Notes: generated from the letters alone by a model not told the origin. Counted from the first letter of the stretch, positions 15,429 through 22,991 are shown. The stretch: DNA of 25,171 nucleotides from an uncultured Oscillospiraceae bacterium (GCA_910577915.1 CAJTOM010000005.1:35928-61098); one strand, 5' to 3'. Numbers and translations: made by a program.

Positions 15429-16381
15429 AGCCTATCAGAGTACTCATCGACTGCGACACCGGCATCGACGACGCCGTCGCCTTGTCCTACGCCCTGCGCG
15501 CCCCGGAGCTGGAGGTCGCCGGCGTCACGACGGTGTGCGGCAACCTGCCGGTGGACGTCACCACCTACAACACCCTCAACGTCCTGCATCTGCTGGGCCG
15601 GGACGACGTGCCCCTGGCCAGAGGGGCGGAGCGTCCCCTGGCCAGGGAGCTGGAGGACGCGGCCTACATCCACGGCAGCAACGGCCTGGGCGGGTACGAG
15701 TTCGCGGAGAAGGCGGCCCGGACCCCGGAGGCGGAGCCCGCCTGGGAGTTCCTCTACCGGATGCTGCGGGCCGAGAGCGCGCCCATCGACATCATTGCCC
15801 TGGCCCCGCTGACCAACATCGCCCTGCTGCTGCAGAAGCACCCGGACGCCCTGGGGCGGATCCGGCGGGTGGTGTTCATGGGCGGCTCCCTGCGCACGGG
15901 GAATCCCACGCCGGTGGCCACCTTCAACGTGCTGGCAGACCCGGAGGCGGCCAAGTACGTCATCGGCACCAAAATCCCCTTCGTCATGTGCAGCCTGGAC
16001 TGCACCCGGGGCAGCTACCTGACCTGGGAGGAGCTGGACCGGATCCGGGCCCTGGATAACCCCATCGCCCGGATGGTGTGGCAGGCCGCCGGGTTCTACA
16101 TCCAGAGCACCAAGCGGGAGAACGCGGTGGACGGGAAAAAGAAGGGGATCGACATCCACGATCTGTGCACGGTCATGTACGTCTCCCACCCGGAGCTCTT
16201 CCAGGGGGAACACTACTTCGCCGACGTGGAGACCAAGGGGGAGCTGACCACCGGCTTCACCCTGGTGGACTTCGAGGACAACCTCCGCAAGCCGCCGGAG
16301 GACAAGACGGTCCTCTTCCTGAAGAAGGTGGACCGGGCGGCCTACGTCCAGCACTACATGGACGTGCTGTCCTCCTACTGA
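15425..16381 (+). CDS. Nucleoside hydrolase (inosine/uridine-preferring type)
   Basis: This 318-residue enzyme hydrolyses the N-glycosidic bond of nucleosides to free base plus ribose. The N-terminal calcium-binding motif is DCDTGIDD (residues 9-16), as in the IU-nucleoside hydrolase family. A downstream AAYIHGSNGLGG segment carries the conserved His region, and GIDIHDLCTVMYV supplies the last calcium-ligand Asp region. It has no signal peptide, so it acts on imported nucleosides in the cytoplasm. Its placement after cytidine deaminase suggests uridine produced from cytidine as one substrate, but purine or modified nucleosides are possible. AAGGAGAA lies just upstream of the ATG, and the gene overlaps the deaminase by 4 bases. 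Confidence 0.92.
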   Translation: MKPIRVLIDCDTGIDDAVALSYALRAPELEVAGVTTVCGNLPVDVTTYNTLNVLHLLGRDDVPLARGAERPLARELEDAAYIHGSNGLGGYEFAEKAARTPEAEPAWEFLYRMLRAESAPIDIIALAPLTNIALLLQKHPDALGRIRRVVFMGGSLRTGNPTPVATFNVLADPEAAKYVIGTKIPFVMCSLDCTRGSYLTWEELDRIRALDNPIARMVWQAAGFYIQSTKRENAVDGKKKGIDIHDLCTVMYVSHPELFQGEHYFADVETKGELTTGFTLVDFEDNLRKPPEDKTVLFLKKVDRAAYVQHYMDVLSSY

Positions 16382-16392
16382 GGGGGGAGCCT

Positions 16393-17052
16393 ATGGCGAT
16401 TTTGAATCCCACCCTGGCCTGCGCCGACCCGCTGCGCCTGGCGGAGGACGTGGACGCCCTGATCCGGGGGGGCGCGGAGATGCTCCACATCGACATTATG
16501 GACGGCCACTATGTGCCCAACCTATGCTTGAGCTTCGACCAGGCCGCCGCCATCCGCCGCTACTGCCCCCAGCTGCCCATGGACCTGCATCTGATGGTGG
16601 AGAACCCTTTCGCCTGGCTGGAACAGCTGGCGGAGCTGGCCCCGGACCGGGTCTCCTTCCACTTGGACAGCACCCCCTTCGCCCTCCGGTTCATCGACCG
16701 CCTGCGGGCGCTGGGCATCCGCCCCGGGGCGGCGCTGAACCCCAGCCAGCCTCTGGGGGTCCTGGACGAGGTGCTGGCCTGCGTGGACTTCGTCCTGGTC
16801 ATGGGGGTGGAGCCCGGCTTCTCGGGGCAGCGCTTCCTGGCGCGCACACCGGAGCGGGTGGGTGCGCTGGCGGGACTGCGGCGGGAACGGGGGCTGGCCT
16901 TCTCCATCACGGTGGACGGCGGCGTGGACCACGTCAACGGCCCGGCCTGCGCCGCGGCGGGAGCCGACATCCTGGTGGGCGGCGCGTTTGTCTGCTTCGG
17001 CCAGCCGGACGGCATCGAGGCCTCCAGCCGCCGCTTCCTGGCGGCGGTATAG
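16393..17052 (+). CDS. rpe: Ribulose-phosphate 3-epimerase family protein
   Basis: This 219-residue TIM barrel should interconvert D-ribulose 5-phosphate and D-xylulose 5-phosphate. The metal and acid-base residues are visible: LHIDIMDGH (His32, Asp34), MDLHLMVE (His66) and ITVDGG (Asp175). PGFSGQRF and GADILVGG are the phosphate-binding parts. Some positions differ from standard Rpe: the N-terminal APSILSADF block reads NPTLACAD here, and NLCLSF recalls allulose-6-phosphate 3-epimerase (AlsE). The assignment to ribulose-5-phosphate therefore rests partly on its position before RpiB. The start follows GGGGGGAG with a short 5-base gap. It is tightly spaced after the hydrolase. Confidence 0.85.
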   Translation: MAILNPTLACADPLRLAEDVDALIRGGAEMLHIDIMDGHYVPNLCLSFDQAAAIRRYCPQLPMDLHLMVENPFAWLEQLAELAPDRVSFHLDSTPFALRFIDRLRALGIRPGAALNPSQPLGVLDEVLACVDFVLVMGVEPGFSGQRFLARTPERVGALAGLRRERGLAFSITVDGGVDHVNGPACAAAGADILVGGAFVCFGQPDGIEASSRRFLAAV

Positions 17053-17076
17053 CGCAAAAAAGAGAGGAGCACAGCT

Positions 17077-17505
17077 ATGAACATTGCAATCGGCAGCGAC
17101 CACGGCGGCTATGAGCTGAAGGATGCCCTCCGCCGGCGGCTGGAGGAGCAGGGCCACCAGCTTATGGACGCGGGATGCTTCGGCGAGGCGGTGGACTACC
17201 CCGGCATCGCCGTGAAGGTGGCGGCCCTCGTCACCGGGGGAGAGGCGGCCTTCGGCATCCTCTGCTGCGGCACGGGGATCGGCATCTCCATCGCCGCCAA
17301 CAAGGTCAAAGGCATCCGGGCCGCGCTGTGCGCCGACTGCTACAGCGCCCGCATGGCCAAGGAGCACAACAACGCCAATATCATCGCCTTCGGCGGGCGC
17401 ACCGTGGGGGTGGAGCACGCCTGGGAGATGGTGCGCGCCTACATGGCCGCGGAGCACCTGGGCGGCGTGCACGCCCGGCGGACAGCCCAGATCGACGCGC
17501 TGTAA
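17077..17505 (+). CDS. rpiB: Ribose-5-phosphate isomerase B (RpiB/LacAB family)
   Basis: This 142-residue enzyme should convert ribose 5-phosphate to ribulose 5-phosphate. SDHGGYELK (Asp8, His9) and the catalytic-Cys block CCGTGIGISIAANK (Cys64) are intact, as is the AKEHNNANI segment. Length and motifs are normal for RpiB. AllB/AlsI-type allose-6-phosphate isomerases share this fold and cannot be excluded, especially beside an AlsE-like epimerase. It follows GAGAGGAG at a good distance and is the last gene of the operon, 10 bases before a strong terminator. With nucleoside hydrolase it links ribose to the pentose-phosphate pathway, but a ribokinase must come from elsewhere. Confidence 0.92.
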   Translation: MNIAIGSDHGGYELKDALRRRLEEQGHQLMDAGCFGEAVDYPGIAVKVAALVTGGEAAFGILCCGTGIGISIAANKVKGIRAALCADCYSARMAKEHNNANIIAFGGRTVGVEHAWEMVRAYMAAEHLGGVHARRTAQIDAL

Positions 17506-17515
17506 TGGACCGCAG

Positions 17516-17570
17516 ACAGGCCCGGCCCTCCATCCCCCCAGCGGGGACAGAGGGCCGGGCCTGTTTTTTT
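17516..17570 (+). terminator. Strong intrinsic terminator of the operon
   Basis: A perfect 15-bp stem, ACAGGCCCGGCCCTC (17516-17530) with GAGGGCCGGGCCTGT (17550-17564), is followed by seven T residues. There is no A-run on the left, so it acts mainly on rightward transcription. The following 87 bases up to the maturase stop contain nothing recognisable. Confidence 0.92.
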
Positions 17571-17657
17571 AGAAGATTCATACCGCCGCCGGGCGGAAAT
17601 CCCGGACCGGCCGCGGTTTTCCTCCCGGGGCCGGCGCGTCTTTTGGCGCGTTTTCGC

Positions 17658-18791
17658 TCAAGAAGGCATATTGCGCCCCATGGCCCGCTCCGTCCGGGCC
17701 ACATAGAGCAGGCGGCTCTCCGCGTGGGCGAAAAACTGCCGGAGGGCGGAACAGAAGTAGTTGTGGGGCACGGGGCCGCTCAGCCAGTCGTTCTTGCAGC
17801 CGCCGTTGCACAGCCGCCGCCAGCGGCACGCCCCGCACTCCGGAGGCTTCTCCTCCCCCCACTTGAAAAAGGCCCCCAGGCGCTCGCCCGCCGCCATCTC
17901 CTCCAGGGTGTCCTCCCCCAGCTTCCCCAGCCTCCACTGGTCCAGCACAAAGAAGTCGCAGGGGTACACGCTCCCATCCCCCTCCACCACGAAGTAGCTG
18001 CCGCACCGGCCGCAGGTGGCGCAGGTCCCCGCCTGCTCCCCCAGCACCATGTGGAGATAGTCGTCAAACAGGCGGACGCTGCAGCAGCGCCCCTCCCGCC
18101 AGTCCTGATACCAGAGGTCAAACAGGCGGCAGAGGAACTGCCCGTAGCGCTCCGGCGTCAGGGAGAAGGGCATCCCGCCCCGCTCCCGGTCCAGGGGGTC
18201 CAGGCAGGGGATGAACTGCATGTAGTCGAAGCCCAGCTTCTTCAGCTCCCCGTATACCCGGTCCGGGTGCCGGGCGCACTGGGCGGTCACCACGCACAGC
18301 GCGTTGGTCATCACATGGTGCTTGTTCAGCAGCCGGAGGGCCCGCACCACCCGGTTCCAGCTCCCCTCCCCGCCGGCGTCCACCCGGTAGAGGTTGTGCA
18401 GATCCTTGTACCCATCCACGGAGAGCCCCACCAGGAACCGGCGCTCCCCCAAAAACGCCGCCCACGCCTCGTCCAGCAGGGTCCCGTTGGTCTGTATGGA
18501 GTAGGCGCAGCGCACGCCGGGGGGGCAGAGCGCCTCCGCCTCCGCCGCGAAGCGCCGGAAAAAGGGCAGTCCCGCCACCGTGGGCTCCCCGCCCTGGAAC
18601 ATGAAGCTGACGGTTCCCCCCGGGTCCGCCGCGCGAAAGGCGTTTTCCAGCATGACGCGCACGGTGTCCTCCGACATCACGCCCATGCTCTTCTCCTCCC
18701 GGTGGTTGGAGATGCACTCGTAAAAGCAGTAGCGGCAGCGCAGATTGCACAGGCTGGAGGCGGGCTTGATCAGCAGGTTGACAAAACGCAT
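17658..18791 (-). CDS. Anaerobic sulfatase-maturating enzyme (radical SAM/SPASM)
   Basis: This 377-residue radical SAM protein should oxidise the active-site Cys of type I sulfatases to formylglycine without oxygen. The SAM cluster motif is CNLRCRYC (Cys15, 19, 22), and FQGGEPTVAGLPFF is the GGEP motif. The C-terminal SPASM region has Cys257, 260, 263, 278, 319, 322, 328, 332 and 347, enough for two more 4Fe-4S clusters. YPCDFF includes the Asp (279) placed like the catalytic base of known anSMEs. Length matches the family (about 370). The start follows AAGGAG at seven bases. Its targets are presumably the two CxPxR sulfatases in this window. It is transcribed convergently to the sulfatase operon, so it must be expressed separately. 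Confidence 0.93.
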   Translation of the reverse strand: MRFVNLLIKPASSLCNLRCRYCFYECISNHREEKSMGVMSEDTVRVMLENAFRAADPGGTVSFMFQGGEPTVAGLPFFRRFAAEAEALCPPGVRCAYSIQTNGTLLDEAWAAFLGERRFLVGLSVDGYKDLHNLYRVDAGGEGSWNRVVRALRLLNKHHVMTNALCVVTAQCARHPDRVYGELKKLGFDYMQFIPCLDPLDRERGGMPFSLTPERYGQFLCRLFDLWYQDWREGRCCSVRLFDDYLHMVLGEQAGTCATCGRCGSYFVVEGDGSVYPCDFFVLDQWRLGKLGEDTLEEMAAGERLGAFFKWGEEKPPECGACRWRRLCNGGCKNDWLSGPVPHNYFCSALRQFFAHAESRLLYVARTERAMGRNMPS

Positions 18792-18823
18792 GGCGGAGCT
18801 CCTTCAACTATCCGAATCAGCAG

Positions 18824-18850
18824 CTCTGCGCCGCAGAGTGCGGCGCAGAG
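18824..18850. repeat. Perfect 11-bp inverted repeat in the maturase leader
   Basis: CTCTGCGCCGC and GCGGCGCAGAG flank a 5-base AGAGT loop. It falls between the predicted maturase promoter and its ribosome site, so it would be a 5'-UTR hairpin. No T-run follows on the minus strand in the first bases. It could stabilise the message or mark a regulatory site. Confidence 0.55.
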
Positions 18851-18895
18851 GGGCGGCGGACATCCGAAGGACGCGCCCCCTGCTGTGTTTTCTCT

Positions 18896-18924
18896 ATCAT
18901 ACCAAATTTCCGGCGGGAACGCAA
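18896..18924 (-). promoter_or_regulatory. Candidate promoter for the maturase gene
   Basis: On the minus strand TTGCGT (18924 to 18919) and TATGAT (18901 to 18896) are separated by 17 bases. The -10 matches five of six positions, the -35 only three. The predicted start is about 95 bases before the ATG at 18791. Confidence 0.45.
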
Positions 18925-19000
18925 CGCCTGCGCCGAAATAATCGCTTCGCGGCCGTATGTATCCTATCGGTAGAAGCCGGCTCCCGGATAAGGCGGCAAA

Positions 19001-19019
19001 GTTGTCTAAAAGAGACAAC
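19001..19019. repeat. Small inverted repeat upstream of the glycosyltransferase promoter
   Basis: GTTGTCT and AGACAAC flank a 5-base AAAAG. The centre is about 65 bases before the predicted -10 at 19075. It may be an operator for a DNA-binding regulator or a chance hairpin; a T-run is absent. Confidence 0.35.
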
Positions 19020-19050
19020 AAACCGTGCCGTTTATTGTGAAAAATTTGGA

Positions 19051-19080
19051 TTGCCGCCTGGAAGGAGGCCATGATATAAT
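19051..19080 (+). promoter_or_regulatory. Promoter of the surface-polysaccharide genes
   Basis: TTGCCG (19051-19056) and a perfect TATAAT (19075-19080) are separated by 18 bases. The predicted start is near 19087, giving a leader of about 67 bases to the ATG at 19154. The remaining gap between 18925 and 19050 shows no gene. Confidence 0.6.
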
Positions 19081-19153
19081 GTTCCTGTAATTTGTGGATG
19101 TATACGCTCCTCTATGTGCTTCACTTGGTTCCGGGATATGAAATGGAATCACT

Positions 19154-20284
19154 ATGATAAGGATCTGCTGTTTCTGTGAAAAATGGGAGTCCGGCGGGAT
19201 CGAGTCCTTTTTGTACAACGTTCTGCCCTACATGGACCCGCAAATCATGGAGGTCGACGTGGTCGCCTCCGACCTGGCGGAGAGCGTCTTTTCAGAGTCC
19301 CTCCGCCAGCGAGGCATTCGCTTTTATGCGCTCTCCGGGGCGCAGCGGAATCTGCCGGAAAATTACCGCCTGTTCCGGCGGCTGCTGCACTCCCGGCAAT
19401 ACGACGTCGTCCACCTGCATATCTTCCACAGTCTGTCCTTAGTCTATGCCCGCCTGGCCAGGGACGCGGGCGTCACGGTGCGCATCGCCCACAGCCACAA
19501 CACCGCTCTGCGCTCCAGTCCCCTGCGGCCCTTGAAGCTGCTGCTCCACCGTGCCGCCAGGGCGCTGCTGACAAACTGTGCCACGGATCTGTGGGCCTGC
19601 TCTAAGCCGGCGGCGGACTTTCTCTTCTCCGCCAAGGCCCTCCGGCGGCGGGGCTTCCAGTGGATTCCCAACGGCATCCACACGGAGCTGTTCCGGTTTG
19701 ACCCCGGCGGCCGGGCGGCGGCGCGGCGGGAGCTGGGGCTGTCGGACGAGCTGTTGGTGGGAAATATCGGTCGTCTGTGCGCCCAGAAAAACCAGGCGTT
19801 TTTGCTGGACGCATTCGCCGCGCTCCTGGCCGGAAGGCCGGAGAGCCGCCTGCTGCTGGTGGGCGAGGGCGAGGCGGAGGAGGCGCTGCGGCGGAAGGCG
19901 GAGCAGCTGGGGTGCGGGGACAAGGTCATCTTTTACGGCGTCTCCAGCCATGTGGAGCGGCTGCTGTGGGCCATGGATGTGTTCGCCTTCCCCAGCCGGT
20001 TTGAGGGGCTGGGAATCGCCGCCGTGGAGGCCCAGGCCGCCGGCCTGCCGGTGCTGGCATCGGAGCACGTCCCCCCGGAGGCGGGGGTTACGCCCCTGCT
20101 TCAGACCCTGTCCCTGGACGCCGGCGCGGCGGGGTGGGCGCAGGCGCTTCAGGCGCTCTGCCGGCCCTCCGGCCGGCGGGAGGACTGGGCGGCGGCGGTG
20201 CGGCGCGGCGGCTTCGACGTGGCGGATACCGCCGCGAGGATACAAGCTTACTACGGGAGGTCGCTGTCTGATGAGCTCTCCTAA
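19154..20284 (+). CDS. Glycosyltransferase family 4 (GT-B) protein
   Basis: This 376-residue cytoplasmic or membrane-associated GT-B enzyme should transfer a sugar from a nucleotide donor to a glycan acceptor. The N-terminal half has the glycine-rich acceptor-side turn WESGGIESFLYNVLPYM. The C-terminal half has VGNIGRLCAQKNQAFLLDAF, LLLVGEGE, and the E-x7-E motif FEGLGIAAVE (Glu284, Glu292) that binds the donor. The donor sugar cannot be read from the sequence. The ribosome site before the ATG is weak, so the start is moderately sure. Its last 14 bases overlap the next glycosyltransferase, which indicates an operon and coupled translation. The context points to exopolysaccharide, capsule or teichoic-acid-like polymer synthesis. 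Confidence 0.88.
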   Translation: MIRICCFCEKWESGGIESFLYNVLPYMDPQIMEVDVVASDLAESVFSESLRQRGIRFYALSGAQRNLPENYRLFRRLLHSRQYDVVHLHIFHSLSLVYARLARDAGVTVRIAHSHNTALRSSPLRPLKLLLHRAARALLTNCATDLWACSKPAADFLFSAKALRRRGFQWIPNGIHTELFRFDPGGRAAARRELGLSDELLVGNIGRLCAQKNQAFLLDAFAALLAGRPESRLLLVGEGEAEEALRRKAEQLGCGDKVIFYGVSSHVERLLWAMDVFAFPSRFEGLGIAAVEAQAAGLPVLASEHVPPEAGVTPLLQTLSLDAGAAGWAQALQALCRPSGRREDWAAAVRRGGFDVADTAARIQAYYGRSLSDELS

Positions 20285-21272
20285 GATTTCCATTATCGTC
20301 CCCATCTACCGGGTGGAGCCCTATCTCCCCAGGTGCCTGGACAGCATCGTCGGCCAGACCTACCGCCATCTGGAGATTATCCTGATAGACGACGGCTCCC
20401 CCGACGGCTGCGGGGCCATCTGCGACGACTACGCCGCCCGGGACGGGCGCATCCGGGTCATCCACCAGCCCAACCAGGGCGTCTCCGCCGCGCGAAACGC
20501 CGGGCTGGACGCCGCCACCGGGGAGTGGATCGGCTGGGTGGACGGGGACGACTGGATTGAGCTGGATATGTACGAGTATCTGCTGGAGGGCGTCCTGGGG
20601 GCCGGCGCGGACATCGCGGTCTGCGGCCGGTGGGAGGAGTACCGGGGCCGGCGCGTCTTCCGGGGCTGGGAGAAGGAGATCTCGCTGGACACGGAGCAGG
20701 CCCTCCGGGCGCTGCTGGAAAACGACGCGATGCAGAACTTTCTTTGGGATAAGCTGTGGCGGCGGTCGCTGTTTGAGCAGCAGAGATTCCCGGTGGGCCG
20801 GACCTTTGAGGATATTGCGGTCATGCACCGGCTTTTTGACGGGGCGGGCCGGGTCCTGTGCCTGCCGGAGGCCAAATACCACTACTTCCAGCGGGCGGGG
20901 AGCATTGTGGACGACACCTCGCTGCAAAACCGGATCAACCACTACCTGGCGGCCAGACAGCGGCTGGAGGAGCTGGCGCCCCGCCGGCCCCAGCTGCGGG
21001 AGCTGATGGAGGCGCAGTGCGTCGCCTCTTCTATCACCATTTGGTGCGCCTGCAGCGCCAATCCGGCGCAGGAGCGCCGCCGGTGCAGAGCGCAGCTGGA
21101 GGAGATTGCGGCCTTTGCCAGGGGGCACTACAGGCAGGCTCTGCAATATATGACTTTAGGCCCAGTTGGCCGCGCGGTGTTGAGACTGACCCCCTACGCG
21201 GAGTGGTGGGCCTTTGTGCTGGCCCGAGGGTTCGGATGGCTCTATTGGTGTAAGCACGGGCGGAGGCTGTGA
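20271..21272 (+). CDS. Glycosyltransferase family 2 (GT-A) protein
   Basis: This 333-residue GT-A enzyme begins with the nucleotide-sugar fold: ISIIVPIYRVEPYLPRCLDSI, IILIDDGSPDGCGAICDDY, and GVSAARNAGLDAATGEWIGWVDGDDW. The DxD-type metal site is Asp91-Gly-Asp93. The C-terminal third, with TFEDIAVMHRLF, resembles polysaccharide glycosyltransferases of the CpsJ/EpsH type. The C-terminal end includes a Trp-rich hydrophobic stretch (AEWWAFVLARGFGWLYW) that may hold it at the membrane. The ATG at 20271 is preceded by GGGAGG at a slightly long gap and overlaps the GT4 gene by 14 bases. A degraded copy of the same kind of domain follows it directly. Confidence 0.9.
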   Translation: MSSPKISIIVPIYRVEPYLPRCLDSIVGQTYRHLEIILIDDGSPDGCGAICDDYAARDGRIRVIHQPNQGVSAARNAGLDAATGEWIGWVDGDDWIELDMYEYLLEGVLGAGADIAVCGRWEEYRGRRVFRGWEKEISLDTEQALRALLENDAMQNFLWDKLWRRSLFEQQRFPVGRTFEDIAVMHRLFDGAGRVLCLPEAKYHYFQRAGSIVDDTSLQNRINHYLAARQRLEELAPRRPQLRELMEAQCVASSITIWCACSANPAQERRRCRAQLEEIAAFARGHYRQALQYMTLGPVGRAVLRLTPYAEWWAFVLARGFGWLYWCKHGRRL

Positions 21273-21300
21273 CTCCGTCCAAACAGCGCTTCGGGTTTGA

Positions 21301-21417
21301 ACGTATCCACTGGTCGACGATGGCTCCACTGACGGCAGGGGAGCCATTTGTGACGAATATATGGAGCGCTGCATATACAAGGGAGACATGTACACTCTGC
21401 CGAAAAATCCAAGATAG
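21301..21417 (+). pseudogene. Remnant of a GT2 glycosyltransferase N-terminal domain
   Basis: In one frame, bases 21310-21369 read LVDDGSTDGRGAICDEYMER, the typical GT2 donor-binding strand and helix. It resembles LIDDGSPDGCGAICDDY in the intact gene just upstream. The frame is closed by a TGA just before (21296-21298) and by a TAG at 21415-21417, and the strand that normally precedes DDGS is missing. There is no start codon or ribosome site. It is a piece of a second GT2 gene left after deletion or recombination. Confidence 0.75.
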
Positions 21418-21434
21418 GACAGAACATATAGATT

Positions 21435-22202
21435 ATGTATGACAAGCTTAGCCGCCACCGCTTTCTCTTCGAGGAGCTGGTCAAGCGGGACTTCAAAAAG
21501 AAATACAAGCGCACGGTGCTGGGCATGGCGTGGAGCGTCCTGTCTCCCCTTCTGACGCTGCTGGTGATGAAGCTGGTGTTCACCCAGTTCTTCGGACGGA
21601 CCACCGCCCACTACACCATCTACCTCTTCTGCGGCAACCTCATTTTCTCTTACTTCAACGAGGCCACCTCCCAGGGGATGGGCTCGCTGATGGGCAACGC
21701 GGGCATCTTCACCAAGGTGAATGTCCCCAAGTACCTGTTTCTCCTGTCGAAAAACGTCCAGACCCTCATCAATTTCGGCCTGACTCTGTGCGTGTTCTGC
21801 GTGTTCTGCGTGCTGGACCACATTGCTTTTACCTGGAAGCTGGTCATGCTGCTCTATCCCATCGTCTGCCTGGTGCTGTTCAACATCGGCGTGGGGCTGA
21901 TTCTCTCCGCACTGTTCGTCTTTTTCCGGGATATTCAATACTTGTGGTCCGTTTTTACCATGCTGCTCATGTACATGTCCGCCATCTTCTACACCATCGA
22001 CCAGTACTCCTACACTGTCCAGTGCCTGTTTCTGCTCAATCCGGTGTACCTGTTTATCCGCTATTTCCGCAAAATTGTCATCGAGGCCACCATTCCCACC
22101 GTGTGGTTCCACCTGCTGATGGCGGCGGATGTGCTGATCGTGGTGGGAATCGGCTGCTGGATGTATAAGAAGTACAATACCCGGTTCCTGTATTATGTAT
22201 AG
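21435..22202 (+). CDS. ABC-2 type polysaccharide export permease (Wzm/TagG-like)
   Basis: This 255-residue membrane protein starts with the family's cytoplasmic amphipathic helix, FLFEELVKRDFKKKYKRTVLGMAWSVLSPLLTLLVMKLVF, split here from membrane segments at about 30-50, 60-85, 105-135, 140-165, 170-190 and 225-245. The order and size match ABC-2 permeases that export O-antigen, teichoic acid or capsule precursors. It works as a dimer with the ATPase in the next gene, 12 bases away. The ATG at 21435 lacks a strong ribosome site, and a later start would cut into the amphipathic helix. The cargo is probably the glycan made by the neighbouring glycosyltransferases. Confidence 0.9.
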   Translation: MYDKLSRHRFLFEELVKRDFKKKYKRTVLGMAWSVLSPLLTLLVMKLVFTQFFGRTTAHYTIYLFCGNLIFSYFNEATSQGMGSLMGNAGIFTKVNVPKYLFLLSKNVQTLINFGLTLCVFCVFCVLDHIAFTWKLVMLLYPIVCLVLFNIGVGLILSALFVFFRDIQYLWSVFTMLLMYMSAIFYTIDQYSYTVQCLFLLNPVYLFIRYFRKIVIEATIPTVWFHLLMAADVLIVVGIGCWMYKKYNTRFLYYV

Positions 22203-22214
22203 AGGAGGCCGCGT

Positions 22215-22955
22215 ATGAGTATTTTGGAGGTAGAAAACGTATCCATCCGCTACATAACCGGCGATTTCAAGGACATCGGCCTGAAGGAATTCGTCATGCG
22301 CCGCCTCAAGGGGGACTACCACGTGCGGGAGTTCTGGGCGGACCGGGACGTGAGCTTCACCCTGGAGAAGGGCGACATGCTGGGCATCATCGGGGCCAAC
22401 GGCGCAGGGAAATCCACCCTGTTGAAGGTGGTATCCGGCATCATGGAGCCCACCCGGGGCCGGGTCCGGCGGCAGGGCAGCATCGCCGCCCTGCTGGAGC
22501 TGGGCAGCGGCTTTGACGGGGATCTGACCGTGCGGGAGAACACCTACCTGCGGGGGGCCATGCTGGGGTACACCCGGCAGTTTATGAACGAGACCTACGA
22601 GCAGATCATCCAGTTCGCGGAGCTGTCGGACTTTCAGGACCGGCCCTTCAAGCAGCTCTCCTCCGGCATGAAGTCCCGGCTGGCCTTCTCCATCGCCAGC
22701 CTGGTCCACCCGGACATTCTCATCCTGGATGAGGTGCTCTCCGTGGGGGACGGCGCCTTCCGCAGGAAGAGCGAGGTTAAAATGCGTGAGATCATCGGCA
22801 GCGGGGCCACCACCATTCTGGTCAGCCACTCCCTCCCCCAGGTGCGGGAGATGTGCAGCAAGGTCCTCTGGCTCCACAGGGGGGAGCAGGTGGACTTCGG
22901 ACCGGATGTGGCGGGCATCTGCGACCGGTACGCGGAATTTTTGGCAAAGCGGTAG
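22215..22955 (+). CDS. Polysaccharide export ABC ATPase (Wzt/TagH-like, short form)
   Basis: This 246-residue ATPase has Walker A GANGAGKST (60-68), the LLELGSGFD segment characteristic of polysaccharide exporters, signature LSSGM (148-152), Walker B ILILDE (168-173) and a switch His in LVSHS. The N-terminal IRYITGDFKDIGLKEFVMRRLKG extension is also typical of this group. It stops after the ATPase domain and lacks the C-terminal carbohydrate-binding domain of long Wzt proteins, so chain-end recognition is not expected. It follows AGAGGAGG at a good distance and should pair with the permease just before it to export lipid-linked polymer. Confidence 0.92.
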   Translation: MSILEVENVSIRYITGDFKDIGLKEFVMRRLKGDYHVREFWADRDVSFTLEKGDMLGIIGANGAGKSTLLKVVSGIMEPTRGRVRRQGSIAALLELGSGFDGDLTVRENTYLRGAMLGYTRQFMNETYEQIIQFAELSDFQDRPFKQLSSGMKSRLAFSIASLVHPDILILDEVLSVGDGAFRRKSEVKMREIIGSGATTILVSHSLPQVREMCSKVLWLHRGEQVDFGPDVAGICDRYAEFLAKR

Positions 22956-22991
22956 CGGACGGCGTCCGCCCGCTGAAAGGAGGTGACAAAA

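Noticed and set aside
2611..17505. A sulfoquinovose (sulfoglycolysis) pathway
   Set aside because: Sulfatases cleave sulfate esters and not C-S bonds, and no sulfoquinovosidase, sulfo-sugar aldolase/transaldolase or sulfolactaldehyde enzyme is recognisable here.
19062..19081. GGAAGGAGGCCATG as a ribosome site and start codon before the GT4 gene
   Set aside because: The ATG is followed by ATA and a TAA stop, and the same bases form the TATAAT -10 element; it is a chance overlap.
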